A DNA stretch of 64,000 nucleotides. Source: Thalassotalea psychrophila (lineage in GTDB: Bacteria; Pseudomonadota; Gammaproteobacteria; Enterobacterales; Alteromonadaceae). Where the stretch lies: positions 496,001 to 560,000 of the forward strand of contig NZ_CP134145.1 of assembly GCF_031583595.1 (NCBI RefSeq), given 5' to 3'. Positions 1 through 8,659 of this stretch are shown here, one piece after another (position 1 is the stretch's first letter; each line of letters opens with the position of its first letter). A program made the translations under genes and the position numbers. A model generated the notes under the pieces. The model saw only the letters and a program-made list of their open reading frames with translations, made no database searches and was not told the origin of the DNA.

Positions 1-119
1 TGGTATGTTTGTATTATTATCTATAAAGTTATAATTAGGGTGTTCGAGGAGAGCCTTAGTAAGTCTAAAAGTTAAACTAAGCTTTAGTGAATGGTATTAG
101 TAGTAGGAAGACAGTGACT

Positions 120-1535
120 ATGATTAAAAAATTAGTACTACATCCCGACAGATTATTTTCTAGCGATGAAAAAACTCGAGAAGTTGCTCGGGCTTTATAC
201 CACAAGGTCAAAGAGCTACCTATTATCAGTCCTCATGGCCATACCGACCCGTCGTGGTTTTCTAAAAACCTGCCTTTTAAGAATGCAACCGAGTTGCTGA
301 TAAAGCCTGACCACTATGTATTTCGTATGTTATATAGTCATGGTGTCACATTAGAAGATTTAGGCCTTTCGAGCCGGGAAGGTAACGATGTTGAAACTGA
401 TGACCGAAAAATTTGGCATATCTTAGCTGAAAAATATTATTTATTTCGTGGTACGCCATCGAGAATGTGGCTTGATACGGTATTTTCTGAAGTTTTTGGC
501 TTTGATGTTGAGTTGTGTGCTGCTACGGCAGATCACTATTACGATACCATTAATGCAGCGTTAGCTACCGATGCCTATCGACCTAGAGCATTGTTTGAAC
601 GTTTTAATATAGAGTGCCTATCTACGACAGAATCACCTTTAAACGATCTGACTGAGCACAAAACGATTAATAACAGCAACTGGAATGGCCGTGTTATTTC
701 AGCTTATCGACCTGATCCGGTCGTAGACCCTGAATTTGAAGGTTTTGTTAGTGCAATTAAAACTTTTGGTGAGCTCACCAGTGAAGACACCTCGACATTT
801 TCAGGCTATTTAGCAGCCCATAGAAAGCGTCGTGCTTATTTTAAAGCAACCGGAGTCACGTCAACAGATCACGGTCACCCAAGCGCTAAAACCGCCTACC
901 TTGAACAAAATGATATAGAAGCGTTATATGCCTTGGTTATTTCAGGTGAGGCTTCCCCTGAGCAGGCAGAGTTATTCCGTGCCCATATGTTGACCGAAAT
1001 GGCCTGCATGAGTATAGAAGATGGTTTAGTGATGCAACTACACCCAGGCGTTTCTCGTAATCATAATCAAAGCGTTTTCAAGCGTTTTGGCCGAGATAAG
1101 GGCGCTGATATCCCCCTGCAAACGAGTTATGTTGAACAATTAAAGCCCTTACTTGATAAATATGGCACTGACCCTCAATTGACGTTAATTTTATTCACCT
1201 TAGATGAAACATCTTATAGCCGAGAATTGGCACCTTTAGCCGGGCATTACCCTTGTTTACGTTTAGGCCCACCGTGGTGGTTTCATGATAGCCCTGAAGG
1301 AATGCGTCGATTTCGCCAGCAAACAACTGAAACAGCAGGGTTTTATAATACCGTTGGTTTTAATGATGATACCCGAGGCTTTTTATCTATTCCTGCCCGT
1401 CATGACGTAGCCCGAAGAATGGATTGCAACTGGTTGGCTGAACTCGTTTGTGATCATCGTCTAACATTAGACGAAGCAGAAGAACTTGCGGTTGAGTTAG
1501 CGTATACGCTAGCAAAAAAAGCATATAAATTGTAA
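120..1535 (+). CDS. uxaC: glucuronate/galacturonate isomerase UxaC
   Basis: Uronate isomerase of the amidohydrolase-like UxaC family. It interconverts D-glucuronate and D-fructuronate (or galacturonate and tagaturonate) in the cytoplasm. The protein is 471 residues, close to the usual ~470. It carries the early metal-binding motif ISPHGHTDP and the family's late PPWWFHDSPEGMRRFR and NDDTRGF segments. The frame is open from a GTG at 87, but the ATG at 120 is preferred because AGGAAG lies about 10 bases upstream and family homology begins there. The mannonate dehydratase gene follows after 30 bp, so the pair is probably co-transcribed as part of the Ashwell pathway. Fructuronate reductase (UxuB), which would link the two steps, is not in the window and may lie upstream of the left edge. 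The neighbourhood implies that uronic acid is released from the polysaccharide attacked by the downstream enzymes. Confidence 0.95.
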   Translation: MIKKLVLHPDRLFSSDEKTREVARALYHKVKELPIISPHGHTDPSWFSKNLPFKNATELLIKPDHYVFRMLYSHGVTLEDLGLSSREGNDVETDDRKIWHILAEKYYLFRGTPSRMWLDTVFSEVFGFDVELCAATADHYYDTINAALATDAYRPRALFERFNIECLSTTESPLNDLTEHKTINNSNWNGRVISAYRPDPVVDPEFEGFVSAIKTFGELTSEDTSTFSGYLAAHRKRRAYFKATGVTSTDHGHPSAKTAYLEQNDIEALYALVISGEASPEQAELFRAHMLTEMACMSIEDGLVMQLHPGVSRNHNQSVFKRFGRDKGADIPLQTSYVEQLKPLLDKYGTDPQLTLILFTLDETSYSRELAPLAGHYPCLRLGPPWWFHDSPEGMRRFRQQTTETAGFYNTVGFNDDTRGFLSIPARHDVARRMDCNWLAELVCDHRLTLDEAEELAVELAYTLAKKAYKL

Positions 1536-1565
1536 TGGAAAAATTAGAAAAATGGAGGATTTATA

Positions 1566-2765
1566 ATGCGTGAATCTTGGCGTTGGTTTGGTCCCAATGA
1601 TCCCGTAACAATTGCGGATATCAGACAAACGGGTGCAACTGATATTGTCAGCGCTTTACACGCTATAGCTACGGGTGAAGTTTGGCCTGAGCAGGACATT
1701 GTTGCGCATCAGCAGTTGATTGAACAGCATAATGAGCCGAAATCATCTTTAGTATGGTCGGTCGTTGAAAGTATCCCCGTTCATGAAGATATTAAGCTCG
1801 GGCGTGACAATCATCAACGCTACGTTGATAGTTGGATAGCATCGATGGAAAATCTGGCAAAGTGTGGTATTAAAACCATTTGTTATAACTTTATGCCAGT
1901 GATTGATTGGACTCGCACTGATTTAAAATTTCAACTGCCTAATGGTGCTTATGCCCTTAGGTTTGATCAACAAAAATTTGCCGCTTTTGATTTGTTTATT
2001 TTAAAGCGTGAAAATGCCGAAGCAGATTATAGTGATGAGGAGTTGGCACAAGCAAAATCAATTTTTTCTTTAATGTCAGCAGATGATATAGCCTTATTAA
2101 CTAAGAATATTATTGCGGGTTTGCCCGGAAAGATGACCGATGCTTATACCATAGATAACTTTCGCAACATGTTGGCGATGTATAAAGATATCAGCAAGGA
2201 TATTTTACGTAAAAATCTATTTTCGTTTTTATCACAAGTACTACCTGTCGCTGAAAAATTAGGGGTTAAGTTAGCTATTCACCCTGATGATCCACCAAGA
2301 GATATGCTCGGTTTACCACGTATTATTTGTACCTCTGCGGATCTGGAACTTCTCTTTTCAGCACTACCGAGCCCTGCCAATGGTATTACCTTATGTGTAG
2401 GTACTTACGGTAGCCGACCTGATAATGATTTGCCGGCAATGGCTAAACAATATGGCTCACGTATTCATTTTGCCCATCTAAGGGGGGTGAGTAGGGATGA
2501 AGATGAACAACGTTCATTTTATGAAGCTGAGCACTTAGACAGCGGTGTTGATATGGTCGGGATAATATCAGCGTTATTAAAGGAAGAAAAATCGCGCGAC
2601 ATTAGCCAAAGTGGTGATGAAATATTCATACGGCCCGATCACGGTCATCAAATGTTGGACGATATTAATAAGTCAGCAAATCCCGGATATTCTTGCCTAG
2701 GTCGCTTAAAAGGCTTAGCAGAAATTCGTGGTGTGATTAAAGCATTGAGTGTCAATTTTTTCTAA
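1566..2765 (+). CDS. uxuA: mannonate dehydratase UxuA
   Basis: Mannonate dehydratase (TIM-barrel UxuA family) converts D-mannonate to 2-keto-3-deoxygluconate in the cytoplasm. The protein is 399 residues, in the normal 390-400 range. Family hallmarks seen include the N-terminal WRWFGPNDPVTIADIRQTGA, the CYNFMPVIDWTRTDL segment, the metal-site LAIHPDDPP and the C-terminal RPDHGHQM. A strong GGAGG sits seven bases before the ATG. The gene is 30 bp downstream of uxaC on the same strand and completes most of the glucuronate-to-KDG route. KDG kinase and aldolase are not in the window. No terminator is obvious immediately after the stop codon. Confidence 0.95.
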   Translation: MRESWRWFGPNDPVTIADIRQTGATDIVSALHAIATGEVWPEQDIVAHQQLIEQHNEPKSSLVWSVVESIPVHEDIKLGRDNHQRYVDSWIASMENLAKCGIKTICYNFMPVIDWTRTDLKFQLPNGAYALRFDQQKFAAFDLFILKRENAEADYSDEELAQAKSIFSLMSADDIALLTKNIIAGLPGKMTDAYTIDNFRNMLAMYKDISKDILRKNLFSFLSQVLPVAEKLGVKLAIHPDDPPRDMLGLPRIICTSADLELLFSALPSPANGITLCVGTYGSRPDNDLPAMAKQYGSRIHFAHLRGVSRDEDEQRSFYEAEHLDSGVDMVGIISALLKEEKSRDISQSGDEIFIRPDHGHQMLDDINKSANPGYSCLGRLKGLAEIRGVIKALSVNFF

Positions 2766-3284
2766 TATTTCGTGTATTTTATATGTAAATGTCTAGTTGG
2801 TGTGTTTGTCTAACATTAATGTCTTGACCAGTTTAATGGTTGTGTAAATAAACTTTAGCCATTAAACAAAATATTAAGCTTGCTATGCATTGTAGTGCGA
2901 CAGGAATGAAAAAAGGCGTTGCCGATAATTCATCGCACTGTTGAATCCCTTCGACTTACTTTAAAAGATTACAGACAATAACTTTTATTGGTTGCTTGCT
3001 AATGTTTCAATAACTAAAGCCCGTGGCACTCCTTATACGCTTGGCTGTAGTAGTGAAGTGGTTAGCTAACTCCTAATAAGTCTGTCCAATCTGTAGCAAT
3101 AATCACTTTAAAAAATAAACGATAAAATTAACTTAATAAAGCAGAGACTAAAATGAAAAATCAACATACCTTAGAAGCTTTGGCAATTATTTTCACTTCA
3201 ACAGATCTTTTAGTGGACAAAAAACAAACATAGGGATATGTTATATGTAATAATACAGTGAAGGGCGTGTAAAAATACTGTAAA
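2766..3284 (+). other. intergenic stretch, no supported gene
   Basis: About 520 bases with stops in all frames at short intervals. A 26-codon open frame begins with ATG at 3153, but no credible ribosome-binding site or homology is visible. Some codon-like stretches (around 2930-3060) could be remnants of a decayed gene, but I cannot name one. The region probably holds the promoter of the following secreted-protein gene. Confidence 0.5.
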
Positions 3285-3340
3285 GCTATAAAGCTATAAA
3301 GCTATAAAGCTATAAAGCTATAAAAATATAAAAATATAAA
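3285..3340 (+). repeat. 8-bp tandem repeat (GCTATAAA) upstream of a surface-protein gene
   Basis: Five exact head-to-tail copies of GCTATAAA span 3285-3324, followed by two AATATAAA variants to 3340. The array ends about 33 bases before the preferred start codon at 3373. The unit resembles a -10 box (TATAAA), so copy-number change by slippage could move or multiply promoter elements. The repeat is seen directly; the regulatory effect is inferred. Confidence 0.9.
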
Positions 3341-3372
3341 GTTCTAGATGAACATCATCAATGGGGAATACA

Positions 3373-6300
3373 ATGTCGAATAAATTTAAATATAATAAAA
3401 ACCATAAGGCTAGTAAGCTTGCGGGGGCGATAACGCTGGCTTTACCACTTTCCCTGTTGTCTGTTGGCTCGGCAAATGCGGCTTTTCCGACATTTGAGGA
3501 CGAAGAGAAATATTACAACCATGTTGCTTCAAGCGTGCCAGGTAAAAATTTAATTGTTAACCCGTCTCTTAGTATTGCGAATTGTGACGAATATGAAGAT
3601 GCGGTTAAAGCTGCCGTTTCTGTTGCTTGTACAGGTACAGACGGAAAATTGTGGAGCTGGACGGAAGACTTAACCTCTGCATCAGGAGGAAAAGATAATG
3701 GTGAGCATTATGCTCCTCCAGGAGCAACTGTTGATATTGCTAAATTGGGTAAACTGGGTAAAAATAAAACAGCCAAACTAAGCGAAGCTATCGCTGTACA
3801 AGGTGTTAGCGAAATTTATGTTGAATTTTACTTACTTCATAATGACTTAAACGGCGACGAGGGGGCAAAGTCTGAAGTTAACTTGGTACTCGATGGTGCC
3901 GTTATTCCTATAACAGAGTATACAGTTCATAATACAAAGGACTTTACAGCATGGGCTTATACTGTTGATGCTAATGATGGACTCACATTAGTTGATGGCA
4001 AGTATACCGGTTCAGTTAACGTCGAATTTATTAATTCTAACACTAATAAAACACTTTTCGATAATGTCTTTTTAAGTACCGATGTAGTTATTCCTCCTGC
4101 ATTTATTAATACTCCTCCTGTGATAAGTGGTGCAGCTAATGTTACGGTGCCTTCTTCAAGCCTTGACAGTGCTTTAATTACTGATACGAGCATCGTTGAC
4201 TTTTTAGCCGCGGTGAGTGCGAGCGATGTTGATGACGGTACGCTTACCGTTACCAACGATGCCCCTGATGTTTTCCCCTTGAGTGATACAGTAGTTACCT
4301 TCACTGTTACCGATAATAATGGTAGTACGGTTACCGAGCAAGCAACCGTTACTGTTGTAGACACGGCGCCAGTAATGACCCTAAATGGTAATGCTTCTGT
4401 ATTTACCCAACAAAATATCACTTATGAAGACCAAGGCGCTACCGCTGTAGATAATGTTGATGGAGATATCACCGAAAATATTGTTACTACTGGTACGGTT
4501 GATACAGCAACGCTGGGTACTTACACCATTACCTATACCGTCTCTGATGGGGTCAATCCTGATGTGGTGAAAACCCGTACAGTTAACGTTGGAGGGCTGG
4601 ATACCGATGGCGATGGTGTTTCCGATGATGACGATGACTTCAAACTCGATGCCGCAGCCAGTGTAGACACGGATGGTGATGGCTTTCCAGATGCGTGGAA
4701 TGAGAATAAAAGTGCCGATGATTCAACTACAGGCCTTAGCTTAGATACCGATATCGATGGTGACGGCGTATTAAATGAAAATGATGCCGATCCCTTTGTC
4801 GCTGTTGCTCAGGCAGACGATCTCGATAGAGACGGTGTCCATGATGATGTTGATACCGATGGGGTGAATATTACAGATGCTGCCACAGCGTTAGAAGCGG
4901 CTATTTTAGCCAATGGCGCGATAAGTCTTGATGCCACAGACATTGACACAGATATTATTCCAGTTGTTACCGCCTTTGTTAGCCAGGTATTAGCTGATGC
5001 GAATGTAACTGACGTCGCCATTGATGCTATTAGCGGTGATGCGATAAGACGATCAGGATCTCATGAGCTAATGGTAGACCTTATTAACACCGTCGGCTCT
5101 TTGACGTCTTTTGACCTAGTATTGAACATCACGCCGAATGTGACTATTCCGCAAACTGTATGGGTAAAAGCCGATGAAGAGATTGCCATTAACCTGACTT
5201 TATCTGGTGATGCAATATCATACCCAGTAACCTTTGATTACCGATTCGAAAGAATCGTCGATGAAACTGTTGTAGAAGCTGATGAAAATGCAGAAGCTGA
5301 TTTGGATGCAAATTTGATTGAAGCAGGTGCTTTATCAATTGAATCAGGTCAGGCGCATATGTTGAAGCTACCAGGACAAATGGATGGCGGTTATCAAGTG
5401 GTATTCTCTGAAGGTATTGATAGGAACGCGGCCATTGTTGGCAATGCAGTTACTGTAATTAATGCGGTAGAAAATATTGCTCCGGCATTAGATTTTGCTC
5501 TAAGAAATGATGATTCAGTGGTTACTGTACTCGACCAAACTGCAACTGATGCAGAAATTGCTATCACTATCACCGATGTTGATATGTTCACTGAGCATAA
5601 CGTGGTAGTTACCCTAAATGGCGAAGAAGTGTTTACAGCCATCAATGATATTAATAACCCAGTGATCCTTGTTCCCCTTGATATAGCAACATTAGGTGCA
5701 GGTGAACACGAGTTGCAAGTTGTAATAACTGAAATTGCAACCGATGAGTTATATAGTACTCCACTAACCATTCCATTGACTATTTTAGCTGCCTTACCTG
5801 TGCTAGAAGACACCATCCAAGTTGAGCTAGAGGATGGTAGCTTTGAAGACGTAATTGTTGATACAGATGGTGATGGTATCTCGGATGCAGAAGAAGGTTT
5901 TGGTGATAGCGATAGTGACGGCATTGCCGACTACCTAGATGGCACAAATGGTGTTAATGAGCAAACTCTTTCTGTCGCTGTTGTTACTACCGATGATAAT
6001 GGAGAAGAGGTAGTAACAATAGAGGAAACTAGCATCACGGTTGAAGATGGCTTAACCATTGCGATTGGTGATACCTTAAAAGCGTTGGAGTCAGGTTTAT
6101 CTGCTGATATTGGTGCTGAAGTAAGCGTTGAAAACTATGCTGAAGTGTTGCAAGTAACTAATGATGCTAAAGCAGTTGTTGAAGCTTCGTTAGAGGATGT
6201 TAGAGGGTTCTTGATTCCTTTAGTTGACTTTAAAATAAAAGGTGTTGATGCGGGCGCTACGGTGAACATGAACATCAAACTACCTACTGCGCTACCGAAA

Positions 6301-6915
6301 AAATCTGCTTACCGTAAAGTTCAAGACGACGGAACGTTAGTCGACTTTGATACCACTAATGGTGACTCTATCATGTCGGCAATGAGTGATAATCAGGGGG
6401 ACTGTCCTGCAGCTGATTCAGCTGATTGGCAAGCAGGATTAGTTAAAGGTAACGATTGCGTGAAAGTTGCCATTGCTGATGGTGGCCCTAATGATGCGGA
6501 TGGTAGAGTCAACGGTGTTATTGTTGACCCGGCAGTTTTAGTTGAGGTGAAGACTGCGCCAGCAACGACAGTAAGTGCTGATTTGTCTACTATTAAATCT
6601 GGTGATTTAGTTACATTAACGGCAAGCTCAGCCAATCCCGAAGGCGACGAACTAACTTACACTTGGGTCGAAACTTCCGGTGCAGATATAACGCTTACTG
6701 GCGCTGATAGCAAAGTAGCAACCTTTACCGCCCCTAATGCTAATGCTACGTTAACGTTCGAACTTACCGTGAGTGGTCCATTTGAACCAACTACGACAAG
6801 CTTGTCAGTAGATGTTACCAAGGCTAATAACGACAGTGGTGGTAGCTTAGGTACCAGCGCGTTATTGCTCTTAGCTGGTTTGATTGGTTTGCGTAGAAGA
6901 GTAAAGCGTAGCTAA
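3373..6915 (+). CDS. large secreted GlyGly-CTERM surface protein with Ig-like, Ca-binding and PKD-like domains
   Basis: A secreted protein of 1180 residues counted from the ATG at 3373. That start has GGGGA just upstream, unlike the in-frame ATG at 3361. A signal peptide ends near SANAAFP (about residue 37). Domains in order are: an N-terminal beta-rich domain (about 38-245) containing NLIVNPS and KTLFDNVF motifs; a HYR/cadherin-like domain (about 250-335); a DUF5011-type Ig-like domain (about 336-410); Asp-rich thrombospondin-3 calcium repeats (about 412-500 and again near 845-870); an unassigned middle; a PKD-like domain (about 1060-1150); and a C-terminal SGGSLGTSALLLLAGLIGL then RRR tail. 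That tail fits the GlyGly-CTERM signal processed by rhombosortase and exported by type II secretion. The N-terminal domain is clearly homologous to that of the protein at 25852. Its role is unknown; glycan binding at the cell surface is inferred from the locus. Confidence 0.85.
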   Translation: MSNKFKYNKNHKASKLAGAITLALPLSLLSVGSANAAFPTFEDEEKYYNHVASSVPGKNLIVNPSLSIANCDEYEDAVKAAVSVACTGTDGKLWSWTEDLTSASGGKDNGEHYAPPGATVDIAKLGKLGKNKTAKLSEAIAVQGVSEIYVEFYLLHNDLNGDEGAKSEVNLVLDGAVIPITEYTVHNTKDFTAWAYTVDANDGLTLVDGKYTGSVNVEFINSNTNKTLFDNVFLSTDVVIPPAFINTPPVISGAANVTVPSSSLDSALITDTSIVDFLAAVSASDVDDGTLTVTNDAPDVFPLSDTVVTFTVTDNNGSTVTEQATVTVVDTAPVMTLNGNASVFTQQNITYEDQGATAVDNVDGDITENIVTTGTVDTATLGTYTITYTVSDGVNPDVVKTRTVNVGGLDTDGDGVSDDDDDFKLDAAASVDTDGDGFPDAWNENKSADDSTTGLSLDTDIDGDGVLNENDADPFVAVAQADDLDRDGVHDDVDTDGVNITDAATALEAAILANGAISLDATDIDTDIIPVVTAFVSQVLADANVTDVAIDAISGDAIRRSGSHELMVDLINTVGSLTSFDLVLNITPNVTIPQTVWVKADEEIAINLTLSGDAISYPVTFDYRFERIVDETVVEADENAEADLDANLIEAGALSIESGQAHMLKLPGQMDGGYQVVFSEGIDRNAAIVGNAVTVINAVENIAPALDFALRNDDSVVTVLDQTATDAEIAITITDVDMFTEHNVVVTLNGEEVFTAINDINNPVILVPLDIATLGAGEHELQVVITEIATDELYSTPLTIPLTILAALPVLEDTIQVELEDGSFEDVIVDTDGDGISDAEEGFGDSDSDGIADYLDGTNGVNEQTLSVAVVTTDDNGEEVVTIEETSITVEDGLTIAIGDTLKALESGLSADIGAEVSVENYAEVLQVTNDAKAVVEASLEDVRGFLIPLVDFKIKGVDAGATVNMNIKLPTALPKKSAYRKVQDDGTLVDFDTTNGDSIMSAMSDNQGDCPAADSADWQAGLVKGNDCVKVAIADGGPNDADGRVNGVIVDPAVLVEVKTAPATTVSADLSTIKSGDLVTLTASSANPEGDELTYTWVETSGADITLTGADSKVATFTAPNANATLTFELTVSGPFEPTTTSLSVDVTKANNDSGGSLGTSALLLLAGLIGLRRRVKRS

Positions 6916-6971
6916 AACAAGTCAAGTTTAAGCGATTAAAAAGGAGCCTTAGGGTGGCCTGATAACAAATT

Positions 6972-6995
6972 AGGGACCTACAAGGTCCCTTTTTT
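6972..6995 (+). terminator. rho-independent terminator
   Basis: A perfect 7-bp stem AGGGACC/GGTCCCT with loop TACAA is followed by a run of T. It lies 57 bases after the stop of the GlyGly-CTERM gene and should end its transcript. Confidence 0.9.
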
Positions 6996-7129
6996 ATATT
7001 CAAATAGAAATAAACTATATGTTTCAATCAGTTAAAAACACCGAAGCACATTGCCACGTAGTGTTAGTTAACATTCTATATTTAAAACAATTAGTTAGAC
7101 ATATTTGACAACTATTTGAATATCATTAG

Positions 7130-7183
7130 GATATAGATATAGATATAGATATAGATATAGATATAGATATAGATATAGATATA
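7130..7183 (+). repeat. 6-bp tandem repeat (GATATA) x9 upstream of a PspC-like gene
   Basis: Nine exact copies of GATATA lie between the terminator of the preceding gene and the PspC-like gene. A consensus -35 hexamer TTGACA occurs at 7105-7110, so the array begins 19 bases downstream, about where a -10 box would be expected, and its units resemble -10 sequences. The array is direct observation; promoter variation is inference. Confidence 0.92.
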
Positions 7184-7314
7184 GACGCGTGGTTCTACTT
7201 CAGCTTTGAGCGATTAAGCGACATACGCTGTTGAATATACACCTGCATTTTACGCAGCGAAGTAGGCGTTTCCTATTAATGAAATTGTTAGATGCTAGGG
7301 CATATGGAGAGCCA

Positions 7315-7557
7315 ATGGAACACTCAGGTAAGTTAACACTAGGAACAAGTCCATTTATCGCAGGGGTTTGCGATGGATTAGCAAATCAATTAACGGTCGG
7401 CGTATTTTCTGTTCGATTAGTGTTTATATTATTTTCATTCTTTTTAGGAGGAGGTTTACTTGCCTACCTCTTGCTTTACATACTTATGCCGCGACATGAA
7501 AGTGTTGGTGATATTCGTAGAAAAGAGTTGAAAAAAACAACTAACAGCCTGTTGTGA
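7315..7557 (+). CDS. small PspC-domain membrane protein
   Basis: An 80-residue protein with the PspC domain architecture. A basic N-terminal segment contains FIAGVCDGLANQL, one hydrophobic membrane segment (VRLVFILFSFFLGGGLLAYLLLY) follows, then LMPRHES and a charged tail. PspC family proteins act at the inner membrane in envelope stress or toxin-antitoxin-like control. The open frame extends upstream to 7231, but the ATG at 7315 is preferred because GGAGA lies five bases ahead and PspC homology starts there. The gene stands alone between a hexanucleotide array and an inverted-repeat element. No other psp genes are nearby. Confidence 0.8.
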   Translation: MEHSGKLTLGTSPFIAGVCDGLANQLTVGVFSVRLVFILFSFFLGGGLLAYLLLYILMPRHESVGDIRRKELKKTTNSLL

Positions 7558-7595
7558 GCGATTGAGAGACGTACACAATTTAAGAAAATATTCAC

Positions 7596-7747
7596 CGTCA
7601 TTGCGGCGTAGGCCGCAACCTCCAAACGCATGCTGTGGATCTAAAAAATAAATTATAAATATTGAAACCTTACACAAGCTCCTGAAACATAATTCTTTCA
7701 AGGCACGCTATATCCGAAAGGGGGTTGCGGCCTTCGCCGCAATGACG
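7596..7747. repeat. inverted-repeat element (MITE/REP-like), 25-bp arms
   Basis: Arms at 7596-7620 and 7723-7747 are reverse complements with one mismatch in 25 bases. They enclose about 100 AT-rich bases without a gene. Each arm is itself a hairpin (TTGCGGC...GCCGCAA). The arrangement resembles a non-autonomous repeat element or a REP doublet. No target-site duplication was established. Confidence 0.8.
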
Positions 7748-7870
7748 TGGTTAATTGTTTCTGAGTATGCCCTGATGCTTGAAGGTTAAACGTCTCTGAT
7801 TGGCACTTTTGAGACGTTCAATAGATTCTGAAACAAGTTCAGGAAGCTGCATTTTTTAATCAACTTGGTA

Positions 7871-8563
7871 TTACTCCAAGTTACCTTTGATAAGAAAAAT
7901 ACCAATCAATATAGACCAGATGGGGCCAAGAAGAATATTAGCAGTAAGGCCAAGCAGGCTTAAGGCTTCAATATTGAAAACGTTCCCAACGGTATTGAGA
8001 ACCAAAAACACACCGATTGCAAAAGCGAAGTTCCCGACGCCCATGTGTTTTGAACGGAGCAGGTACCCAATACCAAGGAACCAGATTGCACCAGCTAGGT
8101 TTTGAAGGACGCCATGAAGGCCCTTTTCCGCAATAGCGTTAACCACTTGAAATTCAATTACAAGAAATTCCCTGGCTGCTGTTGAAGCGACTTCAAATTG
8201 GTCAATTAGAAAAGGCCATGTGGCTGCTAAGATCGCTGATCCGGTAGCGCCCAGGATAAGATAAATCAATCCACTGAGAGTATACAATTCTGCAAAGGAA
8301 GAATTGACCGATTTAAGCCACTGGAAAAGTAATAGAGCGAGCGGAATAAGTAGGAGATAATTGCCTAGCATATTAAACCAGTAACTCCAGCGAATAGCAT
8401 TCCCTGCCGTCGAACCAGCCGCAATCAGGGAAGACGTATCTGAAAAAACCTCAAAATCATAGTTAACACCGGACAAACCAACGACCAGGCTGAGAAGGGC
8501 AAGTACACCAGCCGTAATGGCAAAAATGGCGGTTAACTTTCGAAACGAGTTATCAATATTCAT
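7871..8563 (-). CDS. multi-pass membrane protein, DUF4386-like
   Basis: A 230-residue protein with about six hydrophobic segments, for example residues 10-30, 60-85, 93-115 and the final 40 residues. The spacing resembles the DUF4386 family of uncharacterised integral membrane proteins, and no catalytic motif is visible. The start is supported by an AGGAT site six to seven bases upstream. The gene lies 96 bp downstream of the TonB receptor on the same strand, so they may be co-transcribed. The link to the receptor's substrate is unknown. Family assignment is by overall pattern only. Confidence 0.65.
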   Translation of the reverse strand: MNIDNSFRKLTAIFAITAGVLALLSLVVGLSGVNYDFEVFSDTSSLIAAGSTAGNAIRWSYWFNMLGNYLLLIPLALLLFQWLKSVNSSFAELYTLSGLIYLILGATGSAILAATWPFLIDQFEVASTAAREFLVIEFQVVNAIAEKGLHGVLQNLAGAIWFLGIGYLLRSKHMGVGNFAFAIGVFLVLNTVGNVFNIEALSLLGLTANILLGPIWSILIGIFLIKGNLE

Positions 8564-8659
8564 TTAAGATCCTTTAAAGAGCAATTTATGCGGGACTTAC
8601 GCAAATTACTGTCATCTATTCCTTTAACCATGCCTTTTGTTTAACGTTAAGTCAGTACT

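Noticed and set aside
2766..3284. Decayed transposase or exported gene
   Set aside because: Some codon-like stretches exist but stops interrupt every frame and no family motif could be recognised.
3285..3340. CRISPR-like array
   Set aside because: Units are 8 bases, head to tail and without spacers, so it is a simple tandem repeat. The same applies to 7130-7183.
3957..6635. Long reverse-strand open frames inside the GlyGly-CTERM gene
   Set aside because: They lie fully inside a well supported coding frame, lack ribosome-binding sites, and have Ser/Thr/Val-rich compositions typical of antisense shadows.
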